From Pseudomonas flavescens (GTDB lineage: Bacteria > Pseudomonadota > Gammaproteobacteria > Pseudomonadales > Pseudomonadaceae): DNA of 64,000 nucleotides. The notes under the pieces are model-generated. The model was given only the letters and a program-made list of their open reading frames with translations, was not told the DNA's origin and did not search any database. Each line of letters starts with the position of its first letter. Position 1 is the first letter of the stretch. The stretch covers positions 5,456,001 through 5,520,000 of the forward strand of contig NZ_JACBYV010000001.1 in NCBI RefSeq assembly GCF_013408425.1, written 5' to 3'. Positions 9,870 to 20,431 of this stretch are shown here, piece after piece. A program made the position numbers and the translations under genes.

Positions 9870-10913
9870 ATGCTTGTTCTGGGATTGGAAACTTCGTGCG
9901 ACGAGACGGGTGTCGCGCTCTACGACAGCGAGCGCGGCCTGCTGGCCGATGCACTGTTCAGTCAGATCGACCTGCACCGTGCATACGGCGGTGTGGTGCC
10001 CGAGCTGGCCTCGCGTGACCACGTCAAACGCATGCTGCCGCTGATCCGCCAGGTTCTGGAGGAGGCCGGCTGCGTGGCTACCGACATCGACGCCATCGCC
10101 TACACCGCTGGGCCGGGCCTGGTCGGCGCCTTGCTGGTCGGCGCCTCCTGCGCCCAGGCCCTGGCGTTCGCCTGGGATATCCCGGCCATCGGCGTGCACC
10201 ATATGGAAGGCCATCTGCTGGCACCCATGCTCGAGCCGACTCCACCGGCTTTTCCGTTCGTCGCCTTGTTGGTATCGGGTGGGCACACCCAACTGGTTCG
10301 GGTCGATGGAATCGGCGAATACCAGTTGCTCGGCGAGTCGCTGGACGATGCTGCCGGCGAAGCGTTCGACAAGACCGCCAAGCTGATGGGCCTGCGTTAT
10401 CCCGGCGGCCCGGAAATCGCCCGGCTCGCCGAGCGTGGCACGCCAGGGCGCTTCGTGTTTCCGCGGCCGATGACCGATCGTCCTGGCCTGGATTTCAGCT
10501 TCAGCGGTCTGAAGACCTTCACCCTCAATACCTGGCAGCAATGCGGCGCCAATGGCGACGACAGCGAGCAGACCCGTTGCGACGTGGCCCTGGCATTCCA
10601 GCAGGCGGTGGTCGAGACGCTGACCATCAAATGTCGCCGGGCGCTCAAGCAGACCGGCCTCAACAGCCTGGTGATAGCCGGCGGCGTAAGCGCCAACCAG
10701 GCGCTGCGCGTGTCGCTGGAGGACATGCTGGCAGCGCTGAAGGGCAAGGTCTTCTACGCCCGTCCGGCATTCTGTACCGACAACGGCGCGATGATCGCCT
10801 ACGCCGGTTGCCAGCGCCTGCTGGCCGGGCAGCATCAGGACCTGGCGATCAGCGTACAGGCACGCTGGCCGATGGAAGATCTGCCTGGCTGCGAGCCTCG
10901 TGCAGGGCATTGA
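9870..10913 (+). CDS. tsaD: tRNA N6-threonylcarbamoyladenosine transferase TsaD
   Basis: This 347-residue Kae1/YgjD-family protein transfers the threonylcarbamoyl group from TC-AMP to A37 of ANN-reading tRNAs, with TsaB and TsaE. The N-terminus [17 protein letters not shown] is canonical. Metal-binding histidines lie in HHMEGHL (about residues 111-115). The nucleotide-binding SGGHTQL and [10 protein letters not shown] stretches and the late [10 protein letters not shown] motif are present. It is transcribed divergently from rpsU, as in many gammaproteobacteria, and converges on plsY. No anomalies seen. Confidence 0.97.
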   Translation: MLVLGLETSCDETGVALYDSERGLLADALFSQIDLHRAYGGVVPELASRDHVKRMLPLIRQVLEEAGCVATDIDAIAYTAGPGLVGALLVGASCAQALAFAWDIPAIGVHHMEGHLLAPMLEPTPPAFPFVALLVSGGHTQLVRVDGIGEYQLLGESLDDAAGEAFDKTAKLMGLRYPGGPEIARLAERGTPGRFVFPRPMTDRPGLDFSFSGLKTFTLNTWQQCGANGDDSEQTRCDVALAFQQAVVETLTIKCRRALKQTGLNSLVIAGGVSANQALRVSLEDMLAALKGKVFYARPAFCTDNGAMIAYAGCQRLLAGQHQDLAISVQARWPMEDLPGCEPRAGH

Positions 10914-10960
10914 ACGAGAGCGGGATGTTTGCTCTTAGTTTGAAGCGTGCAACTGCCTGG

Positions 10961-11530
10961 TCAGAAATGCCGCTCACGGCCGGCCCACAGATCGCGTAGA
11001 TTGCTGCGGTGGCGCCAGACGATCAGCCCGCTGAGCACGCACATCGGCAGCAGCGCAGCCGGCTGTTGCCAGGCGAGCAGGGGCAGGGTCAGCGGCGCCG
11101 CGGTCAGTGCGGCGAGGGAGCTGGTACGGGTCAGGGTGAAGGTCAGCAGCCAGGTACAGAGCGCCAGCAGCGCCGCAGGCGGATACAGGCCGAGCAGCAT
11201 GCCCGCTGCGGTGGCGACGCCCTTGCCGCCGCGAAAACGGAAGTAGACCGGGTAAAGGTGCCCGATCACGGCCGCCAGCCCCAGCCAGGCCTGCTGTTGC
11301 AGGTCGAATCCAAGGTGGGCGGCAAGCACGACCGGCAGCAAACCTTTGAACAGATCGCCAATCAGCGTGAGAATGGCCAGGCGCTTGCCCGCTACCCTGA
11401 GCATGTTGGTGGCGCCGGGATTACCCGAACCACTGGCGCGCGGGTCCGCCAGGCCGGTCATGCGGCTGAGCAGGATAGCGAAGGACAGCGAGCCGAGCAG
11501 GTAGGCGAGGATCGCCAGCAACCAAAACAT
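10961..11530 (-). CDS. plsY: Glycerol-3-phosphate acyltransferase PlsY
   Basis: This 189-residue inner-membrane protein has about five hydrophobic segments and the three PlsY motifs: SGNPGATN near residue 40, a GKG-type loop ([12 protein letters not shown]), and a late [10 protein letters not shown] segment. It acylates glycerol-3-phosphate using acyl-phosphate in the first step of phospholipid synthesis. The start at 11530 is preferred (GGAAT upstream, canonical [15 protein letters not shown]-terminus). Open frame continues upstream to 11602 and would overlap divergent folB. plsY and folB start about 75 bases apart. Confidence 0.95.
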   Translation of the reverse strand: MFWLLAILAYLLGSLSFAILLSRMTGLADPRASGSGNPGATNMLRVAGKRLAILTLIGDLFKGLLPVVLAAHLGFDLQQQAWLGLAAVIGHLYPVYFRFRGGKGVATAAGMLLGLYPPAALLALCTWLLTFTLTRTSSLAALTAAPLTLPLLAWQQPAALLPMCVLSGLIVWRHRSNLRDLWAGRERHF

Positions 11531-11604
11531 GGTATCCATTCCGCGCCGGGGGATGCCCGATTCTAACGAGGTACGGCGAGCTTGTCGTGCCGTGGAGAGC
11601 ATGC

Positions 11605-11961
11605 TTGGACACAGTGTTTATCGCGGGTCTGGAAGTCGATACCGTCATCGGTGCCTACGACTGGGAACGCACCATCCGCCAATGCCTGCAGTTGGATCTG
11701 TGGCTGGGCTGGGACAACCGTCCGGCGGCCGAGGATGATGATTTGACCAAGGCGCTGGATTACGCCTCGGTGTCCACGCGTATTCAGGCGTTCGCCAGCG
11801 AATCGCAGTTCATCCTCGTGGAAACCTTCGCCGAGCGACTGGTCGAGCTGCTGATGAATGAATTCGGCATCCCCTGGGTGCGTTTGCGCCTGACCAAGCC
11901 GGGCGCAGTGCCTGCTGCCCGTGGCGGTGTTGGCGTGGAGATCGAGCGCGGATGTCGCTAA
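11605..11961 (+). CDS. folB: Dihydroneopterin aldolase FolB
   Basis: This 118-residue enzyme cleaves 7,8-dihydroneopterin to 6-hydroxymethyl-dihydropterin in folate synthesis. It shows the family's pterin-binding blocks [11 protein letters not shown] and [11 protein letters not shown], the conserved LVETFAERL helix and the LTKPGAV strand. I chose the TTG at 11605 because the family N-terminus is MD.VFI.GLEV; an in-frame ATG at 11587 would add six residues not expected in the family. It overlaps folK by ten bases, so pathway steps are coupled in order. Confidence 0.93.
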   Translation: MDTVFIAGLEVDTVIGAYDWERTIRQCLQLDLWLGWDNRPAAEDDDLTKALDYASVSTRIQAFASESQFILVETFAERLVELLMNEFGIPWVRLRLTKPGAVPAARGGVGVEIERGCR

Positions 11962-12479
11962 CCCCGATACTGCTGGGCCTGGGCAGCAACATCCAGCGCG
12001 AGGAACATCTGCGCGCCGGCCTTGATGCGCTGGCCGAGATCGTTACCGACATGCGCTGTTCGCCGGTCTTCGAAAGCCTGGCGGTGGGCATCAAGAGCGG
12101 CCCGTTCTTCAATCTGGTGATTGCCGGGCAGACCACCTTGCCGCTGCTCGAGCTGGATCGCCGGCTGAAATTCATCGAAGCCGACAATGGCCGTTACGCC
12201 CCGGATCGCAAGGGCTTGCCGCTGGATATCGACGTGCTGATGTACGACGCCCTGGTCGGCAGCTTCGATGGTCTGGTGCTGCCCCGTGCGGAAATCCTCA
12301 AGAACGCTTTCGTGCTCAGGCCACTGGCCCTGCTGGTACCGGACGTCGAGCATCCGGGCGTCGGGCGCAGCTTCGCCCAGTTGTGGCGCGAGGCGCGGAT
12401 CGAGCAGCAACTGTGGCCGGTGTCCTTTCAGTGGCGAGGCAGCGAGCTGACGCCTGCCGAGTTGCTGCCATCGCCCTGA
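11952..12479 (+). CDS. folK: HPPK, 2-amino-4-hydroxy-6-hydroxymethyldihydropteridine pyrophosphokinase
   Basis: This 175-residue kinase transfers pyrophosphate from ATP to 6-hydroxymethyl-dihydropterin, the step after FolB. It begins with LGLGSNIQRE. It carries the FFNLVIAG stretch and the signature DRKGLPLDIDVLMYD with paired catalytic aspartates, followed by VLPRAEILKNAFVLRPLALL. The gene overlaps folB by ten bases. The 199 bases downstream to cca contain only a short palindromic repeat. Confidence 0.95.
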   Translation: MSLTPILLGLGSNIQREEHLRAGLDALAEIVTDMRCSPVFESLAVGIKSGPFFNLVIAGQTTLPLLELDRRLKFIEADNGRYAPDRKGLPLDIDVLMYDALVGSFDGLVLPRAEILKNAFVLRPLALLVPDVEHPGVGRSFAQLWREARIEQQLWPVSFQWRGSELTPAELLPSP

Positions 12480-12626
12480 GAACCTGTTCATGATCTTTGG
12501 AAGCAGTTTTCCAACCATTCCAAAGCGATAACGACAACCTGGCGAAAGCCGCCGTTCATTGTGTGGGGCGCCAATTGGTGGACTGAAGCGGATCGCCGTC
12601 CGGCCCACCCGGTTAGATGCGCGGCT

Positions 12627-12648
12627 GTAGGGTGGGCTTCAGCCCACC
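12627..12648. repeat. GTAGGGTGGGC-type palindromic repeat between folK and cca
   Basis: GGTGGGCT (12631-12638) pairs with AGCCCACC (12641-12648), preceded by GTA. A degenerate GGTGG...CCACC arrangement lies just upstream (12577-12608). It resembles the GTAGGGTGGA repeats at 44.1-44.5 kb and 48.05 kb and may serve as the end of the convergent folK and cca transcripts. Confidence 0.55.
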
Positions 12649-12678
12649 AAATCGAAGGTCCGCTTTCGCCTTGAGGTG

Positions 12679-13911
12679 CTAAGTCTCCCCGCGGATTTGC
12701 TTGAAAGCCTTGAGCGCTGCAAGGCGCTCGCGACTGAGGGCGTCGCCCAGTTCGGCGCCCTTGTAACCGCGCTCAAGAAGGGGCTGCACGGCGACGTCAC
12801 GAACCGCCTGCATGGCGCCCAGCAGGTAGCCGGCTTGCGGGTACTCACGCTGTTCCAGGCCATGACGACCCCGGGCATCCATTTCGCTGGCGGCCACGAA
12901 AGCCTCGAAGCGCTGCGGGCGGCGGAACACGTCGAAGCGCTGCATCAGCTCCAGCAGCGTAGAGGCTCGCAGCTCCATGGCGCGGTGGGCGTGGGTGTGG
13001 AACTCCCCGACCAGTTCGGCCAACTCCTGGCATTCCCGGGGTACCTTGCAGCGGCTGTTGATCGCCTGGATCAGCGGTATGCCGTGCTGTTCGTGGGCGA
13101 TATGCCTAGGCCATTCGGCGGGCTCGGTGAGGCCCTTGCCCACGTCGTGCAGCAGGCAGGCCCAGCGGACCGGCAGCGGTTGACCGTGTTCAGCGCACTG
13201 GCGCAGCACGGCCAGTACGTGGATGCCGGTGTCTATCTCGGGGTGATGAGCCGGTGGCTGCGGTACGCCGAACAGCGCATCCACCTCGGGTAGCAGGGCT
13301 GCCAGGGCTCCGCAGTCGTGCAGTACCTGAATGAAAACGTCAGGTCGTGGCTCCATCAGAGCACGGGAGATCTCTTTCCAACTGCGTTCCGGTGTCAGGG
13401 CGTCCAGCTCGCCGGATTCCGCAAGTTGGCGCATCAGCGCCTGGGTCTCGGCGGCCACGCTGAAGCCCAGTGGTGCATAACGGGCTGCGAAGCGCGCTAC
13501 CCGCAAAACACGCAGTGGGTCCTCGGCGAAAGCCAGCGAGACATGCCGCAGCTGTTTGGCAGCCAGGTCGCGTTGCCCGCCATAGGGGTCGATAAGCCCG
13601 CCATCTGGATCCTCGGCGATGGCGTTGATGGTCAGGTCGCGGCGGATCAGATCCTCTTCGAGAGTCACTTCCGGGCTGGCATGGAAGGTGAAGCCGCCGT
13701 AGCCGCGGCCACTCTTGCGTTCGGTACGCGCCAGGGCGTATTCCTCGCCTGTTTGCGGGTGCAGGAACACCGGGAAATCCGCGCCAACCGGGCGATAGCC
13801 CGCTTCCAGCATGGCCTCGGCAGTAGCGCCGACCACGACCCAGTCGATCTCGGTGACCGGGCGGCCGAGCAGGCGATCTCGTACGGCGCCGCCAACTTTA
13901 TAGATGAGCAT
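12679..13911 (-). CDS. cca: CCA-adding tRNA nucleotidyltransferase (multifunctional, HD domain)
   Basis: This 410-residue class II enzyme adds or repairs the 3' CCA of tRNAs. The N-terminal catalytic core shows [13 protein letters not shown] and the EIDWVVVG metal-binding strand. The arm [10 protein letters not shown] follows and [12 protein letters not shown] marks the neck. The C-terminal HD domain ([16 protein letters not shown]) gives the phosphatase/phosphodiesterase activity of the long gammaproteobacterial form. I chose the ATG at 13911 because GGAG lies 8-11 bases upstream. It is the first gene left of the prkA cluster and has its own start 87 bases away. Confidence 0.95.
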   Translation of the reverse strand: MLIYKVGGAVRDRLLGRPVTEIDWVVVGATAEAMLEAGYRPVGADFPVFLHPQTGEEYALARTERKSGRGYGGFTFHASPEVTLEEDLIRRDLTINAIAEDPDGGLIDPYGGQRDLAAKQLRHVSLAFAEDPLRVLRVARFAARYAPLGFSVAAETQALMRQLAESGELDALTPERSWKEISRALMEPRPDVFIQVLHDCGALAALLPEVDALFGVPQPPAHHPEIDTGIHVLAVLRQCAEHGQPLPVRWACLLHDVGKGLTEPAEWPRHIAHEQHGIPLIQAINSRCKVPRECQELAELVGEFHTHAHRAMELRASTLLELMQRFDVFRRPQRFEAFVAASEMDARGRHGLEQREYPQAGYLLGAMQAVRDVAVQPLLERGYKGAELGDALSRERLAALKAFKQIRGET

Positions 13912-13997
13912 AGGGTTCTCCGTCATCGGCAGAGGATAACCGCTGTGCCGGAGCCTGTCGTTGCGCACGAAGACGCGGGCCCAATCAGGGCCCGCTA

Positions 13998-15569
13998 TCA
14001 AAGTGGAGGGATATGCAGATCCAGGCGCGGAAACTCGCCGTTCGCGGCCGTGTCGCTTTTGGGCGGCACGTGCTGGGTGTTGACGATCTGTTCGCCCTGC
14101 AGGGTCTGCAGGTGGATATCGAAGCCCCACAGCCGGTGCAGGTGCTTGAGTACTTCCTCGGTGGAGCTGCCCAGCGGTTTGCGGTCGTGCTGGAAGTGAC
14201 GCAGGGTCAGTGAGCGATCGCCGCGCCGGTCGATGCTCCAGATCTGCACGTTGGGTTCGCGATTGCCCAGGTTGTACTGGGCCGCCAGGGTTTCGCGGAT
14301 GGTGCGGTAGCCTGGCTCGTCATGGATGGCGGGCACGCTCAACTCGTCCTTCTGGTCATCATCGAGAATGCTGAACAGCTTCAGGTCACGGATTACCTTG
14401 GGCGACAGGTACTGCAGGATGAAGCTCTCGTCCTTGAAGCTGGTCATGGCGAATTTCAGTGTGCTCAGCCAGTCGCTGCCGGCAATATCCGGGAACCAGT
14501 GACGATCTTCTTCCGTAGGCTCTTCGCAAATGCGGCGGATGTCGCGATACATCGCGAAGCCCAGCGCGTAGGGATTGATGCCGCTGTAATAGGGGCTGTC
14601 GAAAGACGGTTGCAGCACCACGCTGGTGTGCGACTGCAAGAACTCCATCATGAAGCCTTCGGTAACCAGGCCTTCGTCGTAGAGGTCGTTCATCAGGGTG
14701 TAATGCCAGAAGGTCGCCCAGCCCTCGTTCATGACCTGGGTCTGGCGCTGCGGATAGAAATACTGGGCGATCTTGCGCACGATGCGGATCACTTCGCGCT
14801 GCCAGGGCTCCAGCAGCGGGGCGTGCTTTTCCAGGAAATACAGGATGTTTTCCTGGGGCTCCGCGGGAAAGCGCTTGCTGTCGCCGTCACCGGCCTTGCT
14901 GGCGCTCTTGGGGATGGTGCGCCACAGATCGTTGATCTGGCGCTGCAGGTGCTCTTCGCGATCCTTCTGGCGACGTCGCTCCTCTTCGGCGGAGATTGGG
15001 TAGGGCCGCTTGTAGCGATCCACACCGTAGTTCATCAGCGCATGGCAGGAGTCGATCAGGTCCTCGACCGCGTCGATGCCATGGCGCTCTTCGCACTGGG
15101 TGATGTACTGCTTGGCGAACACCAGGTAATCGATGATCGAACTGGCGTCGGTCCAGGTGCGGAACAGGTAGTTGCCCTTGAAGAAGCTGTTGTGACCGTA
15201 ACAGGCATGGGCGATCACCAGCGCCTGCATGGTGATGGTGTTTTCCTCCATCAGGTAGGCGATGCAGGGGTCGGAGTTGATCACGATTTCGTAAGCCAGC
15301 CCCATCTGGCCGCGGCTGTAGGATTTTTCAGTGCTGAGGAACTGCTTGCCGTACGACCAGTGGTGATAACCCAGTGGCATACCTACCGATGCGTAGGCAT
15401 CCATCATCTGCTCGGCGGTGATCACCTCGATCTGGTTCGGATAGGTGTCCAGCGCATAGCGTTCGGCGAGCCGGCTGATTTCCCGGTCGTAGTCGCGAAT
15501 CAGCTCGAAGGTCCATTCCGAACCGGTGGACAGGGGCTGGCGTTTCCTGTTGCTGGCGCTGCTGCTCAT
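13998..15569 (-). CDS. SpoVR family protein
   Basis: This 523-residue protein carries the SpoVR domain through most of its length ([32 protein letters not shown] and a C-terminal block). The family was named from a Bacillus gene for spore cortex formation. In non-sporulating proteobacteria it is always third in the prkA-yeaH-spoVR (E. coli yeaG-yeaH-ycgB) set and is thought to serve a stress or starvation programme; its biochemical activity is unknown. The start overlaps the yeaH stop as ATGA (15566-15569), so translation is coupled. Confidence 0.93.
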   Translation of the reverse strand: MSSSASNRKRQPLSTGSEWTFELIRDYDREISRLAERYALDTYPNQIEVITAEQMMDAYASVGMPLGYHHWSYGKQFLSTEKSYSRGQMGLAYEIVINSDPCIAYLMEENTITMQALVIAHACYGHNSFFKGNYLFRTWTDASSIIDYLVFAKQYITQCEERHGIDAVEDLIDSCHALMNYGVDRYKRPYPISAEEERRRQKDREEHLQRQINDLWRTIPKSASKAGDGDSKRFPAEPQENILYFLEKHAPLLEPWQREVIRIVRKIAQYFYPQRQTQVMNEGWATFWHYTLMNDLYDEGLVTEGFMMEFLQSHTSVVLQPSFDSPYYSGINPYALGFAMYRDIRRICEEPTEEDRHWFPDIAGSDWLSTLKFAMTSFKDESFILQYLSPKVIRDLKLFSILDDDQKDELSVPAIHDEPGYRTIRETLAAQYNLGNREPNVQIWSIDRRGDRSLTLRHFQHDRKPLGSSTEEVLKHLHRLWGFDIHLQTLQGEQIVNTQHVPPKSDTAANGEFPRLDLHIPPL

Positions 15570-16837
15570 GTCGAAAGCCTCCGCTGGAACAGTTCGCGGA
15601 ATACCGGGTAGATATCTCCCGCCGATACCAGTTGCTGTTGGGCGAAGGTCTCGTCGAAGGCTTCGGCGACCCGTTCGTATTCGAACCACAGAGCCTGGTG
15701 CTCGCGCGGGGTGATTTCCACGTAGGTGAAGTACTGCACGAAAGGCATGATCTGCTTGATCAGGATGTCTCTGCACACCGGTGAGTCGTCGTTCCAGTTG
15801 TCACCGTCGGAAGCCTGGGCGCCGTAGATGTTCCATTCGTTGACCGGGTAACGCTCGGCCATGATCTCCTGCATCATTTTCAGGGCGCTGGATACGATGG
15901 TGCCGCCGGTTTCCCGCGAGTAGAAGAACTCTTCCTCGTCCACCTCCTTGGCACTGGTGTGGTGGCGGATGAAGACCACATCGATCTTGTCGTAATTGCG
16001 CTTGAGGAACAGGTACAGGAGGATGAAGAAGCGCTTGGCGACATCCTTGGTGGCCTGGGTCATGGAGCCGGACACGTCCATCAGGCAGAACATCACCGCC
16101 TTGGAGCTGGGCGTGGGGTGTTTGACCAGCAGGTTGTACTTGAGGTCGAAGGTATCGAGAAACGGCACGCGGTGAATGCGCGCGCTAAGCCGTTCGATTT
16201 CAGCTTCAAGAAGCTGAATGTCGCCGAAGTTGTCCGGTTCTTCTCTACGCAGGCGTTCCAGCTCGGCTTTGGTTTCCCGCAGCTTTGCCCGGCTGCTGCC
16301 GGATAGTGCGATACGCCGCGCGTGTGCCGAACGCAAGGTGCGGATGATGTTGATCCGCGACGGATTGCCTTCGCTGCTGATCCCGGCGCGTACGGTCTTG
16401 AAGGTTTCGGCACCGGTCAGGTGGCGCTTGACCAGATTGGGTAGCTCCAGATCCTCGAACATGAAGTCGAGGAATTCTTCCTGGGTGATCTGGAAGACGA
16501 ACTCATCCATGCCGTCGCCGGAGTTGCTGGCCTTGCCTGCCCCCTGGCCACCGCCGCCACCCTGCGGCCGCGGGATGCGTTCGCCGGCGATGAAGTCCTT
16601 GTTGCCCGGATGCACGACGGTCTGCTTGCCGCCCCGGCCATGGTGCAGCACCGGTTCGTCGATATCGCGCCCTGGAATGCTGATCTGCTCGCCGTGTTCC
16701 ATATCGGTGATGGAGCGGCGGCTAACCGCCTCTTCCACAGCCTTCTTGATGTGATCACGGTAACGACGGATGAACCGCTGGCGGTTCACCGTGCTCTTGT
16801 TCTTGCCATTCAGGCGACGGTCGATCACGTAGCTCAT
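15566..16837 (-). CDS. yeaH: YeaH/YhbH family protein (DUF444, VWA-like)
   Basis: This 423-residue cytosolic protein has a VWA-like C-terminal half with the MIDAS signature DVSGSM. A charged N-terminal part carries a glycine-rich stretch near residue 90 ([10 protein letters not shown]). DUF444 proteins pair with the kinase PrkA/YeaG. In E. coli yeaGH responds to nitrogen starvation and the general stress sigma factor and affects RpoS-dependent expression. Here it sits between prkA and spoVR, coupled to the latter by an ATGA overlap. The direct client is not known. Confidence 0.92.
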   Translation of the reverse strand: MSYVIDRRLNGKNKSTVNRQRFIRRYRDHIKKAVEEAVSRRSITDMEHGEQISIPGRDIDEPVLHHGRGGKQTVVHPGNKDFIAGERIPRPQGGGGGQGAGKASNSGDGMDEFVFQITQEEFLDFMFEDLELPNLVKRHLTGAETFKTVRAGISSEGNPSRINIIRTLRSAHARRIALSGSSRAKLRETKAELERLRREEPDNFGDIQLLEAEIERLSARIHRVPFLDTFDLKYNLLVKHPTPSSKAVMFCLMDVSGSMTQATKDVAKRFFILLYLFLKRNYDKIDVVFIRHHTSAKEVDEEEFFYSRETGGTIVSSALKMMQEIMAERYPVNEWNIYGAQASDGDNWNDDSPVCRDILIKQIMPFVQYFTYVEITPREHQALWFEYERVAEAFDETFAQQQLVSAGDIYPVFRELFQRRLST

Positions 16838-16859
16838 AGGCCCTCCGGGCCAGCTTAAA

Positions 16860-16935
16860 GCGGCAAGCTACAAGCTGCAGGTCGGCCGTATCTGGCCCGT
16901 GCTTTTCTTGCAGCTTGAAGCCTGGCGCTTGTGGC
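16860..16935. repeat. AAGCTGCAAGC-type repeat pair in the prkA-yeaH gap
   Basis: The 103-base gap holds GCAAGCTACAAGCTGCAG facing CTTGCAGCTTGAAGC about 30 bases later. This inverted pair belongs to the family seen again at 21653-21763. The pair can fold as a stem-loop in the prkA-yeaH transcript. No gene fits in the gap. Confidence 0.55.
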
Positions 16936-16940
16936 TGCTG

Positions 16941-18863
16941 TTATTGCGATTTACGTACGCGCAAATACCACTCGGACAGCAGGCGCACCTGCTTCTCGGT
17001 GTAACCGCGCTCGACCATTCGTTTGACGAAGTCGTTGTGCTTCTGCTGGTCCTCCTTGCTGGCCTTGGCGTTGAAGCTGATGACGGGCAGCAGGTCTTCG
17101 GTGTTGGAGAACATCTTCTTCTCGATCACCACACGCAGCTTCTCGTAGCTCAGCCAGGTCGGATTCTTGCCGTTGTTGTTGGCGCGGGCACGCAGCACGA
17201 AATTGACGATTTCGTTGCGGAAATCCTTCGGGTTACTGATGCCGGCGGGCTTCTCGATCTTCTCCAGTTCCTCGTTGAGGGCGACGCGATTGAGGATCTC
17301 GCCGGTCTCCGGATCGCGGTATTCCTGGTCCTGAATCCAGAAGTCCGCATACAGCACGTAACGGTCGAAGATGTTCTGGCCATACTCGCTGTAGGACTCG
17401 AGATAGGCGGTCTGAATCTCCTTGCCGATGAACTCGATGTAGCGCGGTGCCAGGTATTCCTTGATGAAGCGCAGATAGCGTTCGCGTACTTCGCCGGGAA
17501 ACTGCTCCTGCTCGATCTGCTGCTCCAGCACGTAGAGCAGATGCACCGGGTTGGCGGCGATCTCATGGGGGTCGAAGTTGAACACCTTGGAGAGAATCTT
17601 GAAGGCGAAGCGGGTCGACAGACCATTCATGCCCTCGTCGACGCCAGCGGCATCGCGATACTCCTGAATCGATTTGGCCTTTGGATCGGTGTCCTTGAGG
17701 TTTTCGCCGTCGTAGACGCGCATCTTCGAGTAGATGTTGGAGTTGTCCGGCTCCTTGAGGCGCGACAGCGTGGAGAACTGGGCCAGCATCTTCAGCGTAT
17801 CCGGCGCGCAGTGCGCGTTGGCCAGCGAACTGCTGATCAACAGCTTGTCGTAGATCTTGATCTCGTCGTTGACGCGCAGGCAGTAGGGCACCTTGACGAT
17901 GTAGATACGGTCGATGAATGCTTCATTGTTCTTGTTGTTGCGGAAGGTATGCCATTCCGATTCGTTGGAGTGGGCCAGCAGAATGCCGTTGTAGGGGATC
18001 GCCCCCAGGCCTTCGGTGCTGTTGTAGTTGCCTTCCTGGGTGGCGGTGAGCAGTGGGTGCAGCACCTTGATAGGCGCCTTGAACATCTCGACGAATTCCA
18101 TCAGGCCCTGGTTGGCCCGGCACAGCGCGCCCGAGTAGCTGTAGGCGTCGGCATCGTTCTGCGGGTATTCCTCGAGCTTGCGGATGTCCACCTTGCCCAC
18201 CAGGGCGGAAATGTCCTGGTTGTTCTCGTCGCCAGGCTCGGTCTTGGCGATGGCGATCTGGTTGAGGATCGAAGGGTAGAGCTTGACCACCCGGAACTGG
18301 CTGATATCGCCGCCGAACTCGGCCAGGCGCTTGCTGGCCCAGGGCGACATGATGCTGCCCAGGTAGCGCCGCTCGATACCGTAATCTTCCTCCAGAATCG
18401 CGGCGTCCTCGGCGGCATTGAACAGCCCCAGCGGGGACTCGAAGACCGGCGAGCCCTTGATGGCGTAGAAGGGAACCTTCTCCATCAGTTGCTTGAGCTT
18501 TTCAGCCAGCGACGATTTACCGCCACCGACCGGGCCCAGCAAGTAGAGGATCTGTTTCTTCTCTTCCAGGCCCTGAGCGGCGTGCCGGAAGTAGGAAACG
18601 ATCTGCTCGATGCATTCTTCCATGCCGTGGAAGTCGGCGAAGGCGGGATAGCGACGAATCACCTTGTTGGAAAAGATGCGCGACAACCGCGGGGTATGCG
18701 ACGTATCGAGCAGCTCCGGTTCGCCGATCGCCATCAGCAACCTTTCGGAGGCGCTGGCGTAGGCGCTGCGATCCTGTTTGCACAGTTCGAGGTACTCCTG
18801 CAGCGAGTACTCCTCCTGGCGGGTCGCCTCGAATCGTTGCTGGAAGTGACTGAAAATGCTCAT
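16941..18863 (-). CDS. prkA: PrkA family serine protein kinase / AAA+ protein
   Basis: This 640-residue protein, the usual pseudomonad length, has an N-terminal AAA-like PrkA domain with a nucleotide-binding loop GPVGGGKSS near residue 112. A C-terminal PrkA kinase domain shows weak similarity to eukaryotic-type kinases. E. coli YeaG and Bacillus PrkA act in starvation and stress responses. GAGGTGA precedes the ATG at 18863. The gene heads the leftward prkA-yeaH-spoVR operon. A 417-base leader region upstream contains a strong three-tier hairpin (19019-19057) that may influence expression. Confidence 0.95.
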   Translation of the reverse strand: MSIFSHFQQRFEATRQEEYSLQEYLELCKQDRSAYASASERLLMAIGEPELLDTSHTPRLSRIFSNKVIRRYPAFADFHGMEECIEQIVSYFRHAAQGLEEKKQILYLLGPVGGGKSSLAEKLKQLMEKVPFYAIKGSPVFESPLGLFNAAEDAAILEEDYGIERRYLGSIMSPWASKRLAEFGGDISQFRVVKLYPSILNQIAIAKTEPGDENNQDISALVGKVDIRKLEEYPQNDADAYSYSGALCRANQGLMEFVEMFKAPIKVLHPLLTATQEGNYNSTEGLGAIPYNGILLAHSNESEWHTFRNNKNNEAFIDRIYIVKVPYCLRVNDEIKIYDKLLISSSLANAHCAPDTLKMLAQFSTLSRLKEPDNSNIYSKMRVYDGENLKDTDPKAKSIQEYRDAAGVDEGMNGLSTRFAFKILSKVFNFDPHEIAANPVHLLYVLEQQIEQEQFPGEVRERYLRFIKEYLAPRYIEFIGKEIQTAYLESYSEYGQNIFDRYVLYADFWIQDQEYRDPETGEILNRVALNEELEKIEKPAGISNPKDFRNEIVNFVLRARANNNGKNPTWLSYEKLRVVIEKKMFSNTEDLLPVISFNAKASKEDQQKHNDFVKRMVERGYTEKQVRLLSEWYLRVRKSQ

Positions 18864-19280
18864 GACTTCACCTCGCTCGATGCTTGGAGTCGGCCGGGAT
18901 CGGTCGAGCGGGTGCATGCAGGCCCGGCGCTTGCGCAACCGGGATGAATCCCCCGAGCACCCCCGCAGCCAGTCAGAACCTCGTGGTCGGCCTGTCCGTG
19001 GCGTGGCAGGTTAGAGGACAGCCGCCGCCGGGTGTTACCCGTGCGGCGTATCGGCTGCCTTCTCCTGCCATGACCATTCGTTGCATGGCCTGACTGTCTG
19101 CTGAAGGTGGTTACCGATGGCCCGTTCGGCCGATTGGCCGGCTACCTGAATTGGGATGGCCTGAGGTAAGGATAGTTCGGAATCGGCAGGGTCAAGGCGC
19201 AATCGCCGATAGTCGCCCCGTCGCGGCGCCCTTGAGGGGGCCAAGCCCAGTGCTGGCGCGGGCCTGGCGGGAGAATTTTT
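18864..19280. other. 417-base gene-free region upstream of prkA
   Basis: The region lies between the glpE stop and the prkA start, both leftward, and must hold the prkA promoter. I see no convincing protein gene. Its main feature is the hairpin at 19019-19057; a smaller CCCGG/CCGGG pair lies at 18923-18943. No clear T-tract terminator for the glpE end was found. Confidence 0.6.
19019..19057 (-). promoter_or_regulatory. Three-tier stem-loop in the presumed prkA leader
   Basis: Read on the minus strand, CAGCC (19057-19053) pairs with GGCTG (19023-19019), GCCGC with GCGGC, and CGGGT with ACCCG, closing on an AAC loop. Only a five-base bulge and one unpaired base interrupt it. No T-run follows, so a simple terminator is unlikely. 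It lies about 155 bases upstream of the prkA start and could be a structured 5' leader element. Confidence 0.5.
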
Positions 19281-19610
19281 TTATTCCGGCTGGCTGGACG
19301 CGGTTTCCTGCGGGAAGGTGTTGCGCCACAGTTCGAAGCCACCGTCGAGACTGTAGACGTCGGAGAAGCCTTGACCAACCAGGTACGCAGCTGCGCTCTG
19401 GCTCGAGTTGCCGTGGTAGCAGGCGACGATCACCGGCCCGTCGAGATCGGCCTTGGCAATGAAGTCAGGCAGCGAGTAGTTGTCCAGGTGCTGTGACCCG
19501 CTGATATGCCCGGCAGCGAAGCTCTGCGGGTCACGGATGTCGACCACCACCGCGCCATTCTCACGCAGGGCGTGGGCCTGTTCCGGGGGGATGCGTTTGA
19601 ACTCGCTCAT
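19281..19610 (-). CDS. glpE: Thiosulfate sulfurtransferase GlpE (single-domain rhodanese)
   Basis: This 109-residue cytosolic rhodanese moves sulfane sulfur from thiosulfate to cyanide or thioredoxin in vitro. The active-site loop is CYHGNSSQ with catalytic Cys64, and [16 protein letters not shown] is the typical N-terminal block. Its stop lies at 19281. It starts inside the apaH stop (ATGA, 19607-19610), so it is the last cistron of the rsmA-apaG-apaH-glpE run. In pseudomonads it is found here, not in a glycerol operon, so the historical glp name says little about its job. Confidence 0.93.
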   Translation of the reverse strand: MSEFKRIPPEQAHALRENGAVVVDIRDPQSFAAGHISGSQHLDNYSLPDFIAKADLDGPVIVACYHGNSSQSAAAYLVGQGFSDVYSLDGGFELWRNTFPQETASSQPE

Positions 19611-20431
19611 GCTGTTTCCTCATTGCAGTCGCAGCGATGATACTCGCCGCTGTCGATATTCATCAGGGTCAGGCTGCCGCCCCACACGCAGCCCGAATCC
19701 AGGGCGAACACCCCAGGCTCATCGCAATGCCCTTCCAGGGAGGCCCAGTGGCCGAAAACGATCTTCTGGCCACGGGTCTTGCGCTGCTTGTGGCTGAACC
19801 AGGGCAAGTAGCCGGCGGGTGCGGTGCCCAAGCCTTCCTTGCTTTTCAGGTCCAGGGTGCCGTCCGCCTTGCAGAAGCGCATGCGGGTGAAATAGTTGGT
19901 GATCACCCGCAGTCGCGCCACACCCTGCAGTTCCTTGTTCCAGCGCGCAGGCTCGTTGCCGTACATGCCATCGAGGAACATCGGGTAGAGGGCGTCATCG
20001 GCCAGCGCGCCCTCGACTTCAGCCGCACGCCTGAGCGCCTTGGCCATGTTCCATTGCGGGGGAATGCCTGCGTGCACCAGGGCCATGTCACGCTGCTCAT
20101 CGTAATGCAGCAGTTTTTGCCTGCGCAGCCAGTCGAGCAGCTCGTCGCGATCCTCCGCCTCGAGGATTTCCCGCAGAGTGTCGCCGCGCTTCAAGCGTTC
20201 GATGTTGCGCGAGGCAGCCAGCAGGTGCAGGTCATGATTGCCCAGCACGCAGACCAGTGCGTGGCGCATGCGATACAGGAAACGCAGCGTTTCCAGCGAC
20301 TCGGGGCCGCGGTTGATCAGGTCGCCGACCAGCCACAGGCGATCATGCTCGGGATTGAACGCGACGCGCTGCAGCAGGCATTGCAGCGGTTTGAGGCAGC
20401 CCTGCAGATCACCAACGGCATAGGTCGCCAT
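19607..20431 (-). CDS. apaH: Symmetrical diadenosine tetraphosphatase ApaH
   Basis: This 274-residue calcineurin-like phosphoesterase splits Ap4A into two ADP and, in enteric bacteria, removes Np4 caps from RNA. The metallophosphatase motifs are in order: GDLQGC near residue 7, [10 protein letters not shown], and GNHDLHLLA, with a later HAGIPP histidine. The start codon shares one base with the apaG stop (TGATG, 20429-20433) and the stop overlaps glpE, so all three are tightly coupled. Length is normal. Confidence 0.96.
   Translation of the reverse strand: MATYAVGDLQGCLKPLQCLLQRVAFNPEHDRLWLVGDLINRGPESLETLRFLYRMRHALVCVLGNHDLHLLAASRNIERLKRGDTLREILEAEDRDELLDWLRRQKLLHYDEQRDMALVHAGIPPQWNMAKALRRAAEVEGALADDALYPMFLDGMYGNEPARWNKELQGVARLRVITNYFTRMRFCKADGTLDLKSKEGLGTAPAGYLPWFSHKQRKTRGQKIVFGHWASLEGHCDEPGVFALDSGCVWGGSLTLMNIDSGEYHRCDCNEETA

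Noticed and set aside
12480..12678. Small gene between folK and cca
   Set aside because: No frame with a plausible start and ribosome binding site; the space is mostly palindromic repeat.
16899..18947. 682-residue open frame antisense to prkA
   Set aside because: No recognisable motif and biased composition; prkA itself is complete on the other strand.
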